Both the position numbers and the translations under genes were made by a program. This document shows positions 55,017 to 63,599 of a stretch of DNA of 64,000 nucleotides, one piece after another (the first letter of the stretch is position 1; every line of letters begins with the position of its first letter). The DNA lies in contig NZ_JAUSLG010000096.1 of assembly GCF_030646615.1 (NCBI RefSeq), positions 24,015 through 88,014 of the forward strand, in the 5' to 3' direction. The notes beneath the pieces are model-generated. The model worked only from the letters and a program-made list of their open reading frames with translations. It had not been told where the DNA came from and ran no database searches. The stretch is from Phenylobacterium sp. (GTDB lineage Bacteria > Pseudomonadota > Alphaproteobacteria > Caulobacterales > Caulobacteraceae).

Positions 55017-56396
55017 ATGACCGTGCTCTACAATCCCCACGCCCCCGCCGACGCGCACCTGATCGCCAAGTACGATGGCCGCGCGCCCCGCTACACCAGC
55101 TATCCCACCGCGGTGCAGTTCACCGCAGACGTGGACGAGGCGACCTATCGCGGCTGGCTGGCCGCCCTGCCGCCGGGCGATCCCGTCTCGGTCTATATGC
55201 ACATCCCGTTCTGCACACGGCTATGCTGGTACTGCGGCTGCAACACCCGGGCCGTGACCCGGCGCGAGCCGATCGGCGACTATGTCGGCCTGCTGATGCG
55301 CGAGCTCTCGATCCTGTCGCAGGCGCTGCCGGGGCGGCTGGCGGTGGGGGACATCCACCTGGGCGGCGGCTCGCCCAACATGCTGAGCGTTGACGAGCTG
55401 GACATTATCTTCACCGGGCTGCGCCAGACCTTTGCGGTCGCCCCCGACGCCGAGATCGCCGCCGAGCTGGACCCTGCCGTCCTGTCTGGGGAGTGGATCG
55501 CCGCCGCGGCCCGCCATGGGCTGTCGCGGGCCAGCTTGGGGGTCCAGAACCTGGCCCCGGAGGTGCAGAAGGCGGTCAATCGACAGGAGCGCTTCGAAGA
55601 GATCGCCGACTGCGTCGAGGCCCTGCGGGCCGCCGGCGTCGGCTCGATCAATCTCGACCTGATGTACGGCCTGCCTCACCAGACCACCCGCAATACGCTC
55701 ACCACCCTGGACGCGGTGCTGACCCTGCGCCCCGAGCGGCTGGCCCTGTTCGGCTACGCCCATGTGCCCTGGATGAAGGCCCACCAGCAGCTCATCGAGG
55801 AAGCCGCCCTGCCCGGCCCCGCCGAGCGCCTGGAGCAGAGCCAGGCGGCCGCCGAGCGGCTGAAGGCCGAGGGCTATGTGCAGATCGGCCTCGACCACTT
55901 CGCCCTGCCGGACGACACATTGGCCAAGGCGGCGACCCACGGCGGCCTGCACCGCAACTTCCAGGGCTACACCACTGACCTGGCTGGCACGCTGCTGGGC
56001 CTCGGCGCTTCGGCCATCGGCACGACGCCCGGCGGCTATGTGCAGAACATCACCGCCGAGCTCGGCTGGCGACATGCCGTAGCCGACGGAAAGCTGCCCA
56101 TCGCCCGCGGCGTCGCAGTCACCGAGGAAGACCGCTTCCGCGCCGACATCATCGAGCGGCTGATGTGCGACTTCGCCGTGGACCTCGCCGCCGCCTGCGA
56201 ACGGCACGGGCGCGACCTCGCCGAGCTCGAGGACGCCATCGATCGACTGCACGACTTCCGGCAGGATGGCCTGGCGGCCTGGGACGGACAGGTTCTGACC
56301 GTGACGCCAAGGGGGCGGATGCTGGTGCGCTCCATCTGCGCCCTGTTCGACGCCTATCTGGCGCCGGACGCGCAACGGCACGCCAAGGCGATCTGA
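55017..56396 (+). CDS. hemN: oxygen-independent coproporphyrinogen III oxidase
   Basis: 459 residues, a radical-SAM enzyme. The iron-sulfur motif is C66-x3-C70-x2-C73 (FCTRLCWYC), with C75 next. It converts coproporphyrinogen to protoporphyrinogen without O2, so heme for oxidases is still made at low oxygen. A FixK-type box lies 34 bases upstream. The HemN length and the LHRNFQGYTT near 320 separate it from HemW-type proteins. It sits right after the bd oxidase, which needs three hemes. Confidence 0.95.
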   Translation: MTVLYNPHAPADAHLIAKYDGRAPRYTSYPTAVQFTADVDEATYRGWLAALPPGDPVSVYMHIPFCTRLCWYCGCNTRAVTRREPIGDYVGLLMRELSILSQALPGRLAVGDIHLGGGSPNMLSVDELDIIFTGLRQTFAVAPDAEIAAELDPAVLSGEWIAAAARHGLSRASLGVQNLAPEVQKAVNRQERFEEIADCVEALRAAGVGSINLDLMYGLPHQTTRNTLTTLDAVLTLRPERLALFGYAHVPWMKAHQQLIEEAALPGPAERLEQSQAAAERLKAEGYVQIGLDHFALPDDTLAKAATHGGLHRNFQGYTTDLAGTLLGLGASAIGTTPGGYVQNITAELGWRHAVADGKLPIARGVAVTEEDRFRADIIERLMCDFAVDLAAACERHGRDLAELEDAIDRLHDFRQDGLAAWDGQVLTVTPRGRMLVRSICALFDAYLAPDAQRHAKAI

Positions 56397-56472
56397 GGCG
56401 GCCGCCGCCGCTGACATTTCAGGTCAAATGTCCTAGGTCCTGACGCCTGGATCATTGGCGAGGAGTCGTCCC

Positions 56473-57384
56473 ATGAGCGTCTGCGTCCTGGGCGGCGTCA
56501 ATCTGGACCATGTGGCGCGGGTGGCCGTCTTGCCCCGCCCCGGCGAGACCATCGCCAGCCGGAGCCTCGCCCAGTTAACTGGGGGCAAGGGCGCCAACCA
56601 GGCCGTGGCCGCCGCCCGCCTGGGGGCTGCGGTCCGCCTGCTGGGCGCGGTGGGCCAGGACGGGGCCGGCGAGGTCATGCTCGATTTTCTGATTGGCGCC
56701 GGCGTGAAGGTGGACGGCCTGCGGCGCGAGGCCGGCGCGCCGACCGGCCAGGCCTTCATCACCGTCGATGACGCCGCCCGGAACATGATCGTCGTGGCCG
56801 CCGGCGCCAACGCCCTCTATGGCGCGGACGCGGCGAGAGCCGCTGACCTCGGCCAGGCCAGCGTGATCCTCACCCAGTTCGAAGCCACCCTGGCGGCCAT
56901 CGAGACGGTCTTCACCCGTCCCGAGGCGGCCGGCGCGCTCAAGATCCTCAACACCGCCCCGGCCCTGGCCGAAGGGGCGCCCCTGATCGCCCTGGCGGAC
57001 ATCCTGATCCTCAACGAGACGGAGTTGGCGACCTTCGCCGGTCTGGACGCCGAACCGGCCGACCCTGACGCCGCCATCACCGCGGCGCGGTCCCTGGCCA
57101 GGCCCGGCCAGACCGTTCTGGCCACCCTGGGGGCTGCGGGCGCGGTGGCGCTGCGGGGGGACGAGGTGTTTCGGGTGGCCGGCCTGCGCCAGCGAGCCGT
57201 GGACACCACCGGCGCCGGAGACTGCTTCTGCGGGGCCCTGGCCGCCGGCCTCGACCGGGGCATGACGCTGCCCGCCGCCATGGCCTTCGCCAACGCCGCC
57301 GCCGCCCTGTCGGTCACCCGGGCCGGCGCGGCGGCCTCCATGCCCACCGCCGTTGAGGTCGAGGCGCTGCTGGCGCGCGCTTAG
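56473..57384 (+). CDS. rbsK: ribokinase-family sugar kinase
   Basis: 303 residues of the PfkB fold. The opening GGVNLDHVARVAVLPRPGETI and GGKGANQAVAAARLG bind the sugar. The DTTGAGDCFCGALAAGL signature gives the catalytic Asp. The motif set fits ribokinase, but related sugar kinases look similar. ATG 56473 has AGGAG upstream. No transport gene is near, so the sugar is unproven. Confidence 0.85.
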   Translation: MSVCVLGGVNLDHVARVAVLPRPGETIASRSLAQLTGGKGANQAVAAARLGAAVRLLGAVGQDGAGEVMLDFLIGAGVKVDGLRREAGAPTGQAFITVDDAARNMIVVAAGANALYGADAARAADLGQASVILTQFEATLAAIETVFTRPEAAGALKILNTAPALAEGAPLIALADILILNETELATFAGLDAEPADPDAAITAARSLARPGQTVLATLGAAGAVALRGDEVFRVAGLRQRAVDTTGAGDCFCGALAAGLDRGMTLPAAMAFANAAAALSVTRAGAAASMPTAVEVEALLARA

Positions 57385-57387
57385 AGT

Positions 57388-57436
57388 GAGCGCGTTTCAA
57401 CCGTAAAACCGGCGTCCACATTTGCGGAACGCGCTC
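57388..57436. repeat. interspersed palindromic repeat, copy 2
   Basis: A 49-base element bounded by GAGCGCGTT and AACGCGCTC. Its reverse complement matches copy 1 (46824-46873) in the end arms and in the inner GTGGA-GCCGGTT segment. It starts four bases past the ribokinase stop and ends 8 bases before the AraC gene stop, filling the convergent gap, so it may act as a terminator-like structure. Confidence 0.7.
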
Positions 57437-57443
57437 TAGGCGC

Positions 57444-58406
57444 TCAGTCCGCAGCCGCCTCGCCAATGGCTGCGCGGCGGTACTCCCGGGGGGACTGACC
57501 ATAGGCGCTGCGAAAGGCGCGGCTGAAATGGGCCGAGCCGTTGAACCCCCAGCGAAAGCAGATTTCCGAGATCGAGAGCTGGGCGCAGGCGGGGCTGGCC
57601 AGATCGGCCCGGCAACGCTCCAGACGCCGGCCCCGCACATAGCCCGTGAAGCTCTGCCCCTGGCCGGCGAACAGCTTCTGCAGATAGCGGGGCGAGACGC
57701 CGTCCTCGTCGGCCACCCGGCGCAGGGTGAGTTCTGGTTCGGCCAGCAGGACCTCGATGGTCTGGCGGACCCGGTGCATCTGCACCGCGCGCGCGCCCTC
57801 CGCCCCGCCGCGGGCGGCCGGGCCGCCCTCCTGGGCCAGGCAGGCCACCAGGAACTCGGTGAGCGCCAGTTCGACGGGACGAAGCTGGTCCGAGGTCAGC
57901 TCATCCAATGCCTCGGCCGTCGCCCGCAACAGGCCTGAAAAGACGTGATTAATCCCCTCGCCTGCCGCCAGGTGTCCGAGCCGCAGGGCCGAGGGCGCCA
58001 GCAGCCGATGGTCCAGGGCCACCCGCGGCGCGGTGATGAACAGCAGGCGAAACCGGCTTTCCAGGCGCAGGCCGGCCGCCTGGCCGGTTGGGCCATAGAC
58101 GATGTCGCCGGCCGCCATGGGGATCGCCCGGTCCCCGTCCAGCAGGGTGGCCTCGCCTTCCAGCAGCACGGCCATCCAGATGGCGGCGGGCTGGTGGGGA
58201 TTGCGGCCGGAAATCTCCTGCGGCGTGGACGCCACCACCGAAAACTCCACCCCCATGGGCGAGGTCAGGCTGGAGACCTGGGCATGGAAGGCGCCTTCGG
58301 AAGGCAGGTCGCCGACCGGCAGGCGCAGGCGTTCCATGGCCTCGCGCCAGGCGTCCCGGCGCTCCGGCTTCAGATAGGCGTCGGTGGTGAACTGCCAGGC
58401 CTTCAA
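57444..58406 (-). CDS. AraC-family transcriptional regulator
   Basis: 320 residues. N-terminal cupin-like AraC-binding domain (residues about 30-190) and two C-terminal helix-turn-helix units (LRRVADEDGVSPRYLQKLF and SISEICFRWGFNGSAHFSRAFR). The final AraC signature YGQSPREYRR is intact. I place the start at TTG 58406 with AGAGG upstream; it leaves 14 bases to the amidase gene above. It likely controls the four-gene catabolic operon it ends, or the TauD genes. Confidence 0.82.
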   Translation of the reverse strand: MKAWQFTTDAYLKPERRDAWREAMERLRLPVGDLPSEGAFHAQVSSLTSPMGVEFSVVASTPQEISGRNPHQPAAIWMAVLLEGEATLLDGDRAIPMAAGDIVYGPTGQAAGLRLESRFRLLFITAPRVALDHRLLAPSALRLGHLAAGEGINHVFSGLLRATAEALDELTSDQLRPVELALTEFLVACLAQEGGPAARGGAEGARAVQMHRVRQTIEVLLAEPELTLRRVADEDGVSPRYLQKLFAGQGQSFTGYVRGRRLERCRADLASPACAQLSISEICFRWGFNGSAHFSRAFRSAYGQSPREYRRAAIGEAAAD

Positions 58407-58420
58407 AGGCGTGCCTCTTG

Positions 58421-59512
58421 TCAGGCGGGGTCCTTCACCGAACCCTTGGCCGGGAAGATGCCCCGGGGGATGCGCACATGGATGCCCTGGGTGCCGTCCA
58501 CCACCTGGGTGATGGAGAAGTCGGCGGCCACGCTCATCAGGGAATAGGCGTCGTTGCGCGACAGGCCCTGGTGTTCGGTGAGCAGGCCCAGCATGTCGAG
58601 GGAGGCGTTCTTCATCGCCCGGTTCAGATCGGGGTCGAACCCATGGACAATCCACCAGTTCGGCGTCTCCAGGAGCGGCGACGGGAAGGTGAAGTCCTTG
58701 CGCAGGACGATCTGCATCAGGACGTTCAGCGAGGCCTCGATGGCCGTGCCGCTGATCTCGCCATCGCCCTGGCTGACATGGGGATCGCCGATGGAGAACA
58801 GGGCGCCGTCCACCTGCACCGGATAGTACATGGTCGCGCCCGCGCCGATGCGCCAGTTGTCGATATTGCCCCCGTGCAGGCCCGGCGGAATGGTGCTGAC
58901 CCGGCCGTTCACGTTCGGCGCGACGCCGGCCGTGCCCAGATGGGGCCGCACCGGCACCCGCACGCCGGGCAGCGCGCCCTGGCGATCGCAGACCGGGCAA
59001 TTGGTGATGGTCCCTGGCGTCAGATACTTGCCCGGAAAGTCGTAGGCATAGAGCGCGCTGGCGGTCTGGGCGTTGGCGTCCAGCTCATAGATGGTCACCC
59101 GCTCCTTCTGGTCGAACTCATCATAGAGGTGGCCCCAGTTGGCCGCGAGGTTGGAGCCGTAGTTGCAGCGCGGAACCATGCGCAGATAGCGCACCTCCAG
59201 CATGTCGCCAGGCTCGGCGCCCTCCACATGGATGGGGCCGGTCATGATGTGGACGCCGGGATTGCGGTCGGCCTCGGGGATCTCGCGGAAGATGGCGGTG
59301 ACCGCCTCGTCCATCATCAGCTCGGGATCATCGCCCGCATGGTGGGTGATGGCTTCGGCCTGAACGAGGTCGCCGCTCTTGATCGTCAGGGCCGGGCCGC
59401 GGGCCGGATCGAAATAGCCCCAGTGCACGGTCTTGGACGTGGCGTTCAGGGTGTGCAGGGCGCCCGGCAGGGTGTCGGCCCTGGTCTCGGTCGGCTCGCA
59501 GATGAAGGCCAT
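58421..59512 (-). CDS. acetamidase/formamidase-family hydrolase
   Basis: 363 residues of the FmdA/AmdA family, with no signal peptide. Motifs shared with the exported relative at 11176: VEGAEPGDMLEVRY and GDPHVSQGDGEISGTAIE. It also has the family CPVCDRQG cysteines. It may hydrolyse an amide, formyl or related bond made in the ring-opening route. Neighbours are a DODA dioxygenase (26-base gap) and AraC. The substrate is unknown. Confidence 0.85.
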   Translation of the reverse strand: MAFICEPTETRADTLPGALHTLNATSKTVHWGYFDPARGPALTIKSGDLVQAEAITHHAGDDPELMMDEAVTAIFREIPEADRNPGVHIMTGPIHVEGAEPGDMLEVRYLRMVPRCNYGSNLAANWGHLYDEFDQKERVTIYELDANAQTASALYAYDFPGKYLTPGTITNCPVCDRQGALPGVRVPVRPHLGTAGVAPNVNGRVSTIPPGLHGGNIDNWRIGAGATMYYPVQVDGALFSIGDPHVSQGDGEISGTAIEASLNVLMQIVLRKDFTFPSPLLETPNWWIVHGFDPDLNRAMKNASLDMLGLLTEHQGLSRNDAYSLMSVAADFSITQVVDGTQGIHVRIPRGIFPAKGSVKDPA

Positions 59513-59537
59513 GGGGCGTCCTTAGGGTGTCGTGGGA

Positions 59538-60353
59538 TCAGGCGGCCTGGGCGGCCGGGCGGCTGTCGAGCATCACCGTGGTCATGCTGAGCGAGCCGTG
59601 CTCGATGTGGTCGGGGCCGAAGACGGCGCGATCGCCGGGCAGCCGGGCGCCCAGGGCATAGAGGAGCGGCCAGTAGTGGTCGGGCGTCGGCACCGAACGG
59701 CTGGCCGCCTCGCCGAACGCCTCATAGGCCACCGCGGCCTGCGGCTCGTCCTTGGCGATGGCGGTCTTGATATGATCGTTGAAGGCCGCGGCCCAGTCGA
59801 AGGCCGGGCGGTGGCGGGCGCCCCAGTCCATGGCCGGCAGGTTGTGGACGATGTTGCCGGTAGCGACGATCAGCACGCCCTCGTCCCGCAAGGGGGCGAG
59901 CTTGCGGCCCATCTCATAGTGCCAGGCCGGCGGCTTGCTGGCGTCCATCGACAGCTGAACCACCGGCACATCGGCCTTGGGATAGGCCTTGCACAGCACC
60001 GACCATGTCCCGTGATCCAGGCCCCAGCCCTCGTCCTGGACCACCGGCAGCGGCGCCAGCAGCTCGGCCACCCGCCGCGCCAGGGCCGGATCGCCCGGCG
60101 CCGGGTACTGGACGTTGAACAGGGCCTGGGGAAATGAGGCGCCGAAGTCGTGGATGGTCCGCGGCTGGGTCATGGCGGTGACGGCGACCCCGCGGGTCAG
60201 CCAGTGGGCCGAGACGCAGAGGATGGCCTCGGGCTTGCCGATCGACGCCCCGATGGCGTTCCAGGCGGCTGTGGTGTCATTGGTCTCGATGGCGATCATC
60301 GGGCTGCCGTGGCCGAAGAAGACCACCGGCAGGCGTTCGGCCGGCGCGCTCAT
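59538..60353 (-). CDS. DODA-type extradiol aromatic ring-opening dioxygenase
   Basis: 271 residues of the LigB-fold, YgiD/DODA class. Metal-binding His regions are FFGHGSPM (His15 or so), VSAHWLTRG and GLDHGTWSVL, with HNLP near 170. The family opens catecholic rings, for instance 4,5-DOPA, using Fe or Zn. It overlaps the Rieske gene by four bases (ATGA), so the two likely act in sequence: hydroxylate or demethylate, then open the ring. The compound is not known. Confidence 0.9.
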   Translation of the reverse strand: MSAPAERLPVVFFGHGSPMIAIETNDTTAAWNAIGASIGKPEAILCVSAHWLTRGVAVTAMTQPRTIHDFGASFPQALFNVQYPAPGDPALARRVAELLAPLPVVQDEGWGLDHGTWSVLCKAYPKADVPVVQLSMDASKPPAWHYEMGRKLAPLRDEGVLIVATGNIVHNLPAMDWGARHRPAFDWAAAFNDHIKTAIAKDEPQAAVAYEAFGEAASRSVPTPDHYWPLLYALGARLPGDRAVFGPDHIEHGSLSMTTVMLDSRPAAQAA

Positions 60354-61570
60354 GCCGGGACCCCGACGGGCGCCGCGGCCGGCGCGCCTGCGTCGGCGGA
60401 CATCGCCTTCCAGGTCTGCTGATAGCGCGGCGTGAGCCAGCGGTTGAAGGCGATCTGGGCGCCCTCCTGCCAGGAATAGCGGCCGCGGATGGCGAAGCGC
60501 GAGCGCAGGCCCGCCTGCACCAGGCCGTCCACATGCAGGTCCTGGGAGATGATGGCGCCGGCCGCGGCCATGTTCATGGCCAGCTTGTGCTCGAAGGCCG
60601 GGTCTTCCATGGCGCCAGGGGCGAACAGGAGACCGGTGTCCATCTCGTGGGTCTCGGCCCCGTCGGCCCGGACGATCAGATAGATCACCATGTCGCTGGT
60701 CACCACCAGCGACAGGGTCGGCGGGATGTTGGCGAAGGTCATCCGGTTGCGGTCCACATCCGTCAGCTTGGGGAAGACCGGCAGCAGGGCCTTCTGCGTC
60801 ACGTTGAAGCTGGCGTCAGGGTGCAGGGTGCCGTTGAAGCGCAGATAGCCGGCCGCCCCCTCAGGCGGATCAGGGAAGACCGACTGGGCGCTGGGGACGA
60901 AGTCGTGCAGCGGTCCCTGGTGCAGGCGGCTGGCGTGGTAGCCGTCATTGTTGTTCTCGAACATCACCTTCCAGTTCCAGGGGAACTTGGCGGGCGGGTC
61001 GGGACGCGGCCCCTCGGCATTGGCCAGGTCGTAGCCGGCGAGTGCGGCCTCGATCTCGGTCAGGCGCGGCGCGAGCGGGGCGGCGTCGAGGTCGAAATTG
61101 ATGAAGACAAAGCCCAGCCACACCTCGACCTTGAACCTGGGCAGGGCGATCGTCGTCTTGTCGAAGCCACAGGTCTGCTCCATGGCCGGGGCGTTCACCA
61201 GCTTGCCATCCAGGGCGTAGGTCCAGTGGTGGTAGGGGCAGACGAAGCCGCGGGTGTTGCCGTGGCCCTCCGCCACCAGCATGGCCCGGTGCTGGCAGAC
61301 CGAGCTCATGGCCACCAGCTCGTCCTGGCGGGTGCGGGCCACCACCACCGGCTCGCCGATGATCGAGGTGGTGAAGTAGTCGCCGGCCTCTTTCACCCAC
61401 GACTCCCGGCCCACGCAGAGCCATTCGTGGTTGAACACCGCCTCCTTCTCGAACTCATAGAAGCTGGCGTCCACATAGCAGGCCGGCGGCAGGGTCTCGG
61501 CGGTCGCAAACCCCTCCATGGAGGTGGCCAGCCCATCGAAGAAGGCGTCGTTCAAGAGGTGCGCGCGCAT
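60350..61570 (-). CDS. Rieske-type ring-hydroxylating oxygenase, alpha subunit
   Basis: 406 residues. The Rieske motif is C92-x-H94 ... C111-x2-H114. The mononuclear iron site is D209, H212, H217 (NNDGYHASRLH), followed by the SRPBCC-like catalytic domain. The ATG at 61570 begins the family-like MRAHLLNDAFF; the longer frame has no family sequence. There is no beta subunit, ferredoxin or reductase gene next to it, so electron donors are elsewhere, perhaps the Fpr at 15999. It is the first gene of the operon down to 57444. Confidence 0.9.
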   Translation of the reverse strand: MRAHLLNDAFFDGLATSMEGFATAETLPPACYVDASFYEFEKEAVFNHEWLCVGRESWVKEAGDYFTTSIIGEPVVVARTRQDELVAMSSVCQHRAMLVAEGHGNTRGFVCPYHHWTYALDGKLVNAPAMEQTCGFDKTTIALPRFKVEVWLGFVFINFDLDAAPLAPRLTEIEAALAGYDLANAEGPRPDPPAKFPWNWKVMFENNNDGYHASRLHQGPLHDFVPSAQSVFPDPPEGAAGYLRFNGTLHPDASFNVTQKALLPVFPKLTDVDRNRMTFANIPPTLSLVVTSDMVIYLIVRADGAETHEMDTGLLFAPGAMEDPAFEHKLAMNMAAAGAIISQDLHVDGLVQAGLRSRFAIRGRYSWQEGAQIAFNRWLTPRYQQTWKAMSADAGAPAAAPVGVPA

Positions 61571-61835
61571 GCTTTGGACCCTCGGCTTCCGGTTCGGTCG
61601 AGGCCTTGACGGTAGGCGCCACGGTGGGGCCGGTCTTGCACCAGCGCGCACGACAACTTGGCCAGCCAGCGGCCAAAGGCCCCGATCGCCCCTTTTGCAG
61701 GCGGCGGTGATCAGGCTCTGGTCAAAGGCGCCGGCGCCTGCGGAGGGCGGGGCAATCAAATGTGCGCGGACGGACAAGACCTGCGGGCCGCCCTCCGGCT
61801 AAGGTCGTCGCAGACCTGCCGGAGCCGTGAAGCCG

Positions 61836-62693
61836 ATGACCACCGCCGTCCAAATCAAGACCCGAGAGCTGAAGCCCGGCTTCGGCGCCGAGATCCTCGA
61901 CGTGGACCTCGCCCGCGCCGACGCTGACACCCTGGCCGGCGTGGTCGACACCTTCCACCGGCACGGCGCCATCCTGCTGCGCGGCCAGGGCATGACCCCT
62001 GCGCAGCTGGTGGACTTCGTGGCCCTGTTCGGCGAGCCCGAGGACCACACCCAGAAACAGTTCACCCTGCCTGGCCACCCCAAGGTGTTCGTGCTGTCCA
62101 ACCGCGAGGTGGATGGAAAGCCGATCGGCGCGCACAATGACGGCGTCGGCTGGCACACCGACTATTCCTACAAGGCCCAGCCGGTCATGTGCACGATGCT
62201 CTATGCGGTCGAGGTGCCGGACGAGGGCTCCGACACCCTGCTGGCCGACGGCTGCGCGGCCTGGAACGCCCTGTCGCCCGAGCGCCAGAAGGAGCTGGAC
62301 GGCCTTCGCCTGCATCACTCCTATCAGCACTTCATGGCCACCCGGGAGTTCGGCGGCCGCCAGGAGTTGTCGGACGAGCTCAAGCGGGACAATCCCGACG
62401 TGGAGCATCCCCTGATCCGCACCCACCCGGCTGACGGCCGCAAGGCGCTGTGGCCCTCGACGGGCACGGTGACCGAGGTGGTGGGGATGGAGAATCCCAA
62501 GGGTCTGGAACTGGTGGACGAGCTGGTGGAATTCATGACCAGCGAGCCCTTCGTCTTCCGCCACAAGTGGCAGGTGGGCGACATCCTCATGTGGGACAAC
62601 CGCTGCACCCTGCACACCGGCACCCTCTACGACGACACCAAGTATTTCCGGACCATGCACCGCCTGTGGGCCAAGGGCGACGCCCCCTACTGA
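61836..62693 (+). CDS. TauD/TfdA-family dioxygenase
   Basis: 285 residues, an Fe(II)/2-oxoglutarate oxygenase. Iron ligands H107-x-D109 (WHTDYSY) and H260 (CTLHTGT). Arg near 272-276 binds 2-oxoglutarate (YFRTMHRLW). TfdA removes ether-linked side chains and TauD cleaves taurine; this member is nearer the aryloxyalkanoate or 2,4-D style group by look. I used ATG 61836, as the GTG in front lacks a proper ribosome site distance. The gene is separated by 265 bases from the divergent Rieske gene and by one base from the SDR. Confidence 0.9.
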   Translation: MTTAVQIKTRELKPGFGAEILDVDLARADADTLAGVVDTFHRHGAILLRGQGMTPAQLVDFVALFGEPEDHTQKQFTLPGHPKVFVLSNREVDGKPIGAHNDGVGWHTDYSYKAQPVMCTMLYAVEVPDEGSDTLLADGCAAWNALSPERQKELDGLRLHHSYQHFMATREFGGRQELSDELKRDNPDVEHPLIRTHPADGRKALWPSTGTVTEVVGMENPKGLELVDELVEFMTSEPFVFRHKWQVGDILMWDNRCTLHTGTLYDDTKYFRTMHRLWAKGDAPY

Positions 62694-62694
62694 C

Positions 62695-63528
62695 ATGACG
62701 CGCACCTGGTTCATCACCGGCGTCAGCGGTGGCCTTGGCCGCGCGCTGGCGCTTGCCGCCCTGGAGGCCGGCGACATCGTGGCCGGCACGGTGCGCAAGG
62801 CGCCGGACCGCGACGCCTTCGCAAGCCTGGGGCCGAACGCCCATGGCTTTGTCGCCGATGTCACCGATGAGGCCGCCGTGGCTGCGGCCGTCACGGCTGC
62901 CGAGGCGCTGTCCGGCGGGATCGACATCCTGGTCAACAATGCCGGCTATGGTCTGACTGGCGCCGTGGAGGAGACCAGCCTGGATGAGGCCCGCGCCCAG
63001 TTCGAGGCCAATGTCTTCGGCCCCCTGGCTGTCCTGCGCGCCGCCCTGCCCGGCCTGCGCGCCCGGCGCGCCGGCCATGTGATCAACATCACCTCGGTCA
63101 GCGGCCTGGCCGCCTGGTCGGGCACAGGGATCTACTGCGCCAGCAAGTTCGCCCTGGAAGGCCTGGGCGAGGCCCTGGCCCAGGAGGTGGCGCCGCTGGG
63201 GATCAAGGTCACCAATGTGGCGCCCGGCGGCATGCGCACCGACTATGCCGGCCGCTCGCTGACCCGCGCCAGCGACGTCATCGACGACTATGCCGACACC
63301 GCCCACATGGCGCCCAAGCTGCTGGCGCAATACGCCGGCCAGGAAAGCGGCGACCCGGCCAGGGCCGCGGCCGCCATCCTGAAGATCGCCGGCGCTGAGA
63401 ACGCGCCCCTGCACCTGCTGCTGGGCGAAGACGCCCTGCACTACGCCATGCGCAAGATGGGCCAGATGACCACCGAGATCGGCGACTGGGCCGGCCTCTC
63501 GACCAGCATCGGCTTCCCCAAGACCTGA
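62695..63528 (+). CDS. SDR-family oxidoreductase
   Basis: 277 residues. NAD(P)-binding TGVSGGLGRAL at 8-18, NNAGYGLTG, then ITSVSG-x9-YCASK give Ser, Tyr and Lys. It is nearer the C-terminally extended 'oxidoreductase' group than 3-oxoacyl reductases. It follows the dioxygenase by one base, so it most likely dehydrogenates that gene's product or a diol from the Rieske step. The substrate is not known. Confidence 0.9.
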   Translation: MTRTWFITGVSGGLGRALALAALEAGDIVAGTVRKAPDRDAFASLGPNAHGFVADVTDEAAVAAAVTAAEALSGGIDILVNNAGYGLTGAVEETSLDEARAQFEANVFGPLAVLRAALPGLRARRAGHVINITSVSGLAAWSGTGIYCASKFALEGLGEALAQEVAPLGIKVTNVAPGGMRTDYAGRSLTRASDVIDDYADTAHMAPKLLAQYAGQESGDPARAAAAILKIAGAENAPLHLLLGEDALHYAMRKMGQMTTEIGDWAGLSTSIGFPKT

Positions 63529-63554
63529 CGGGCGCCCCTTGACCGTCAGCCCCT

Positions 63555-63599
63555 CCCCGCCGCGGCCGCCGCTGGCTGCGGCGGGGGGTTCGAACCCCC
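63555..63599. terminator. two nested inverted repeats between convergent SDR and GNAT genes
   Basis: One stem is CCCCGCCGC with GCGGCGGGG (63555-63563 and 63578-63586). An overlapping perfect palindrome is GGGGG-TTCGAA-CCCCC (63584-63599). Both lie in the 71-base gap and could end transcripts from both sides; no T-run is present. The second also looks like a tRNA T-arm, but no other tRNA part is seen. Confidence 0.5.

Noticed and set aside
63584..63599. A tRNA 3' end (T-arm like sequence)
   Set aside because: No anticodon arm, D-arm or CCA end can be placed around it, so a tRNA gene is not supported.
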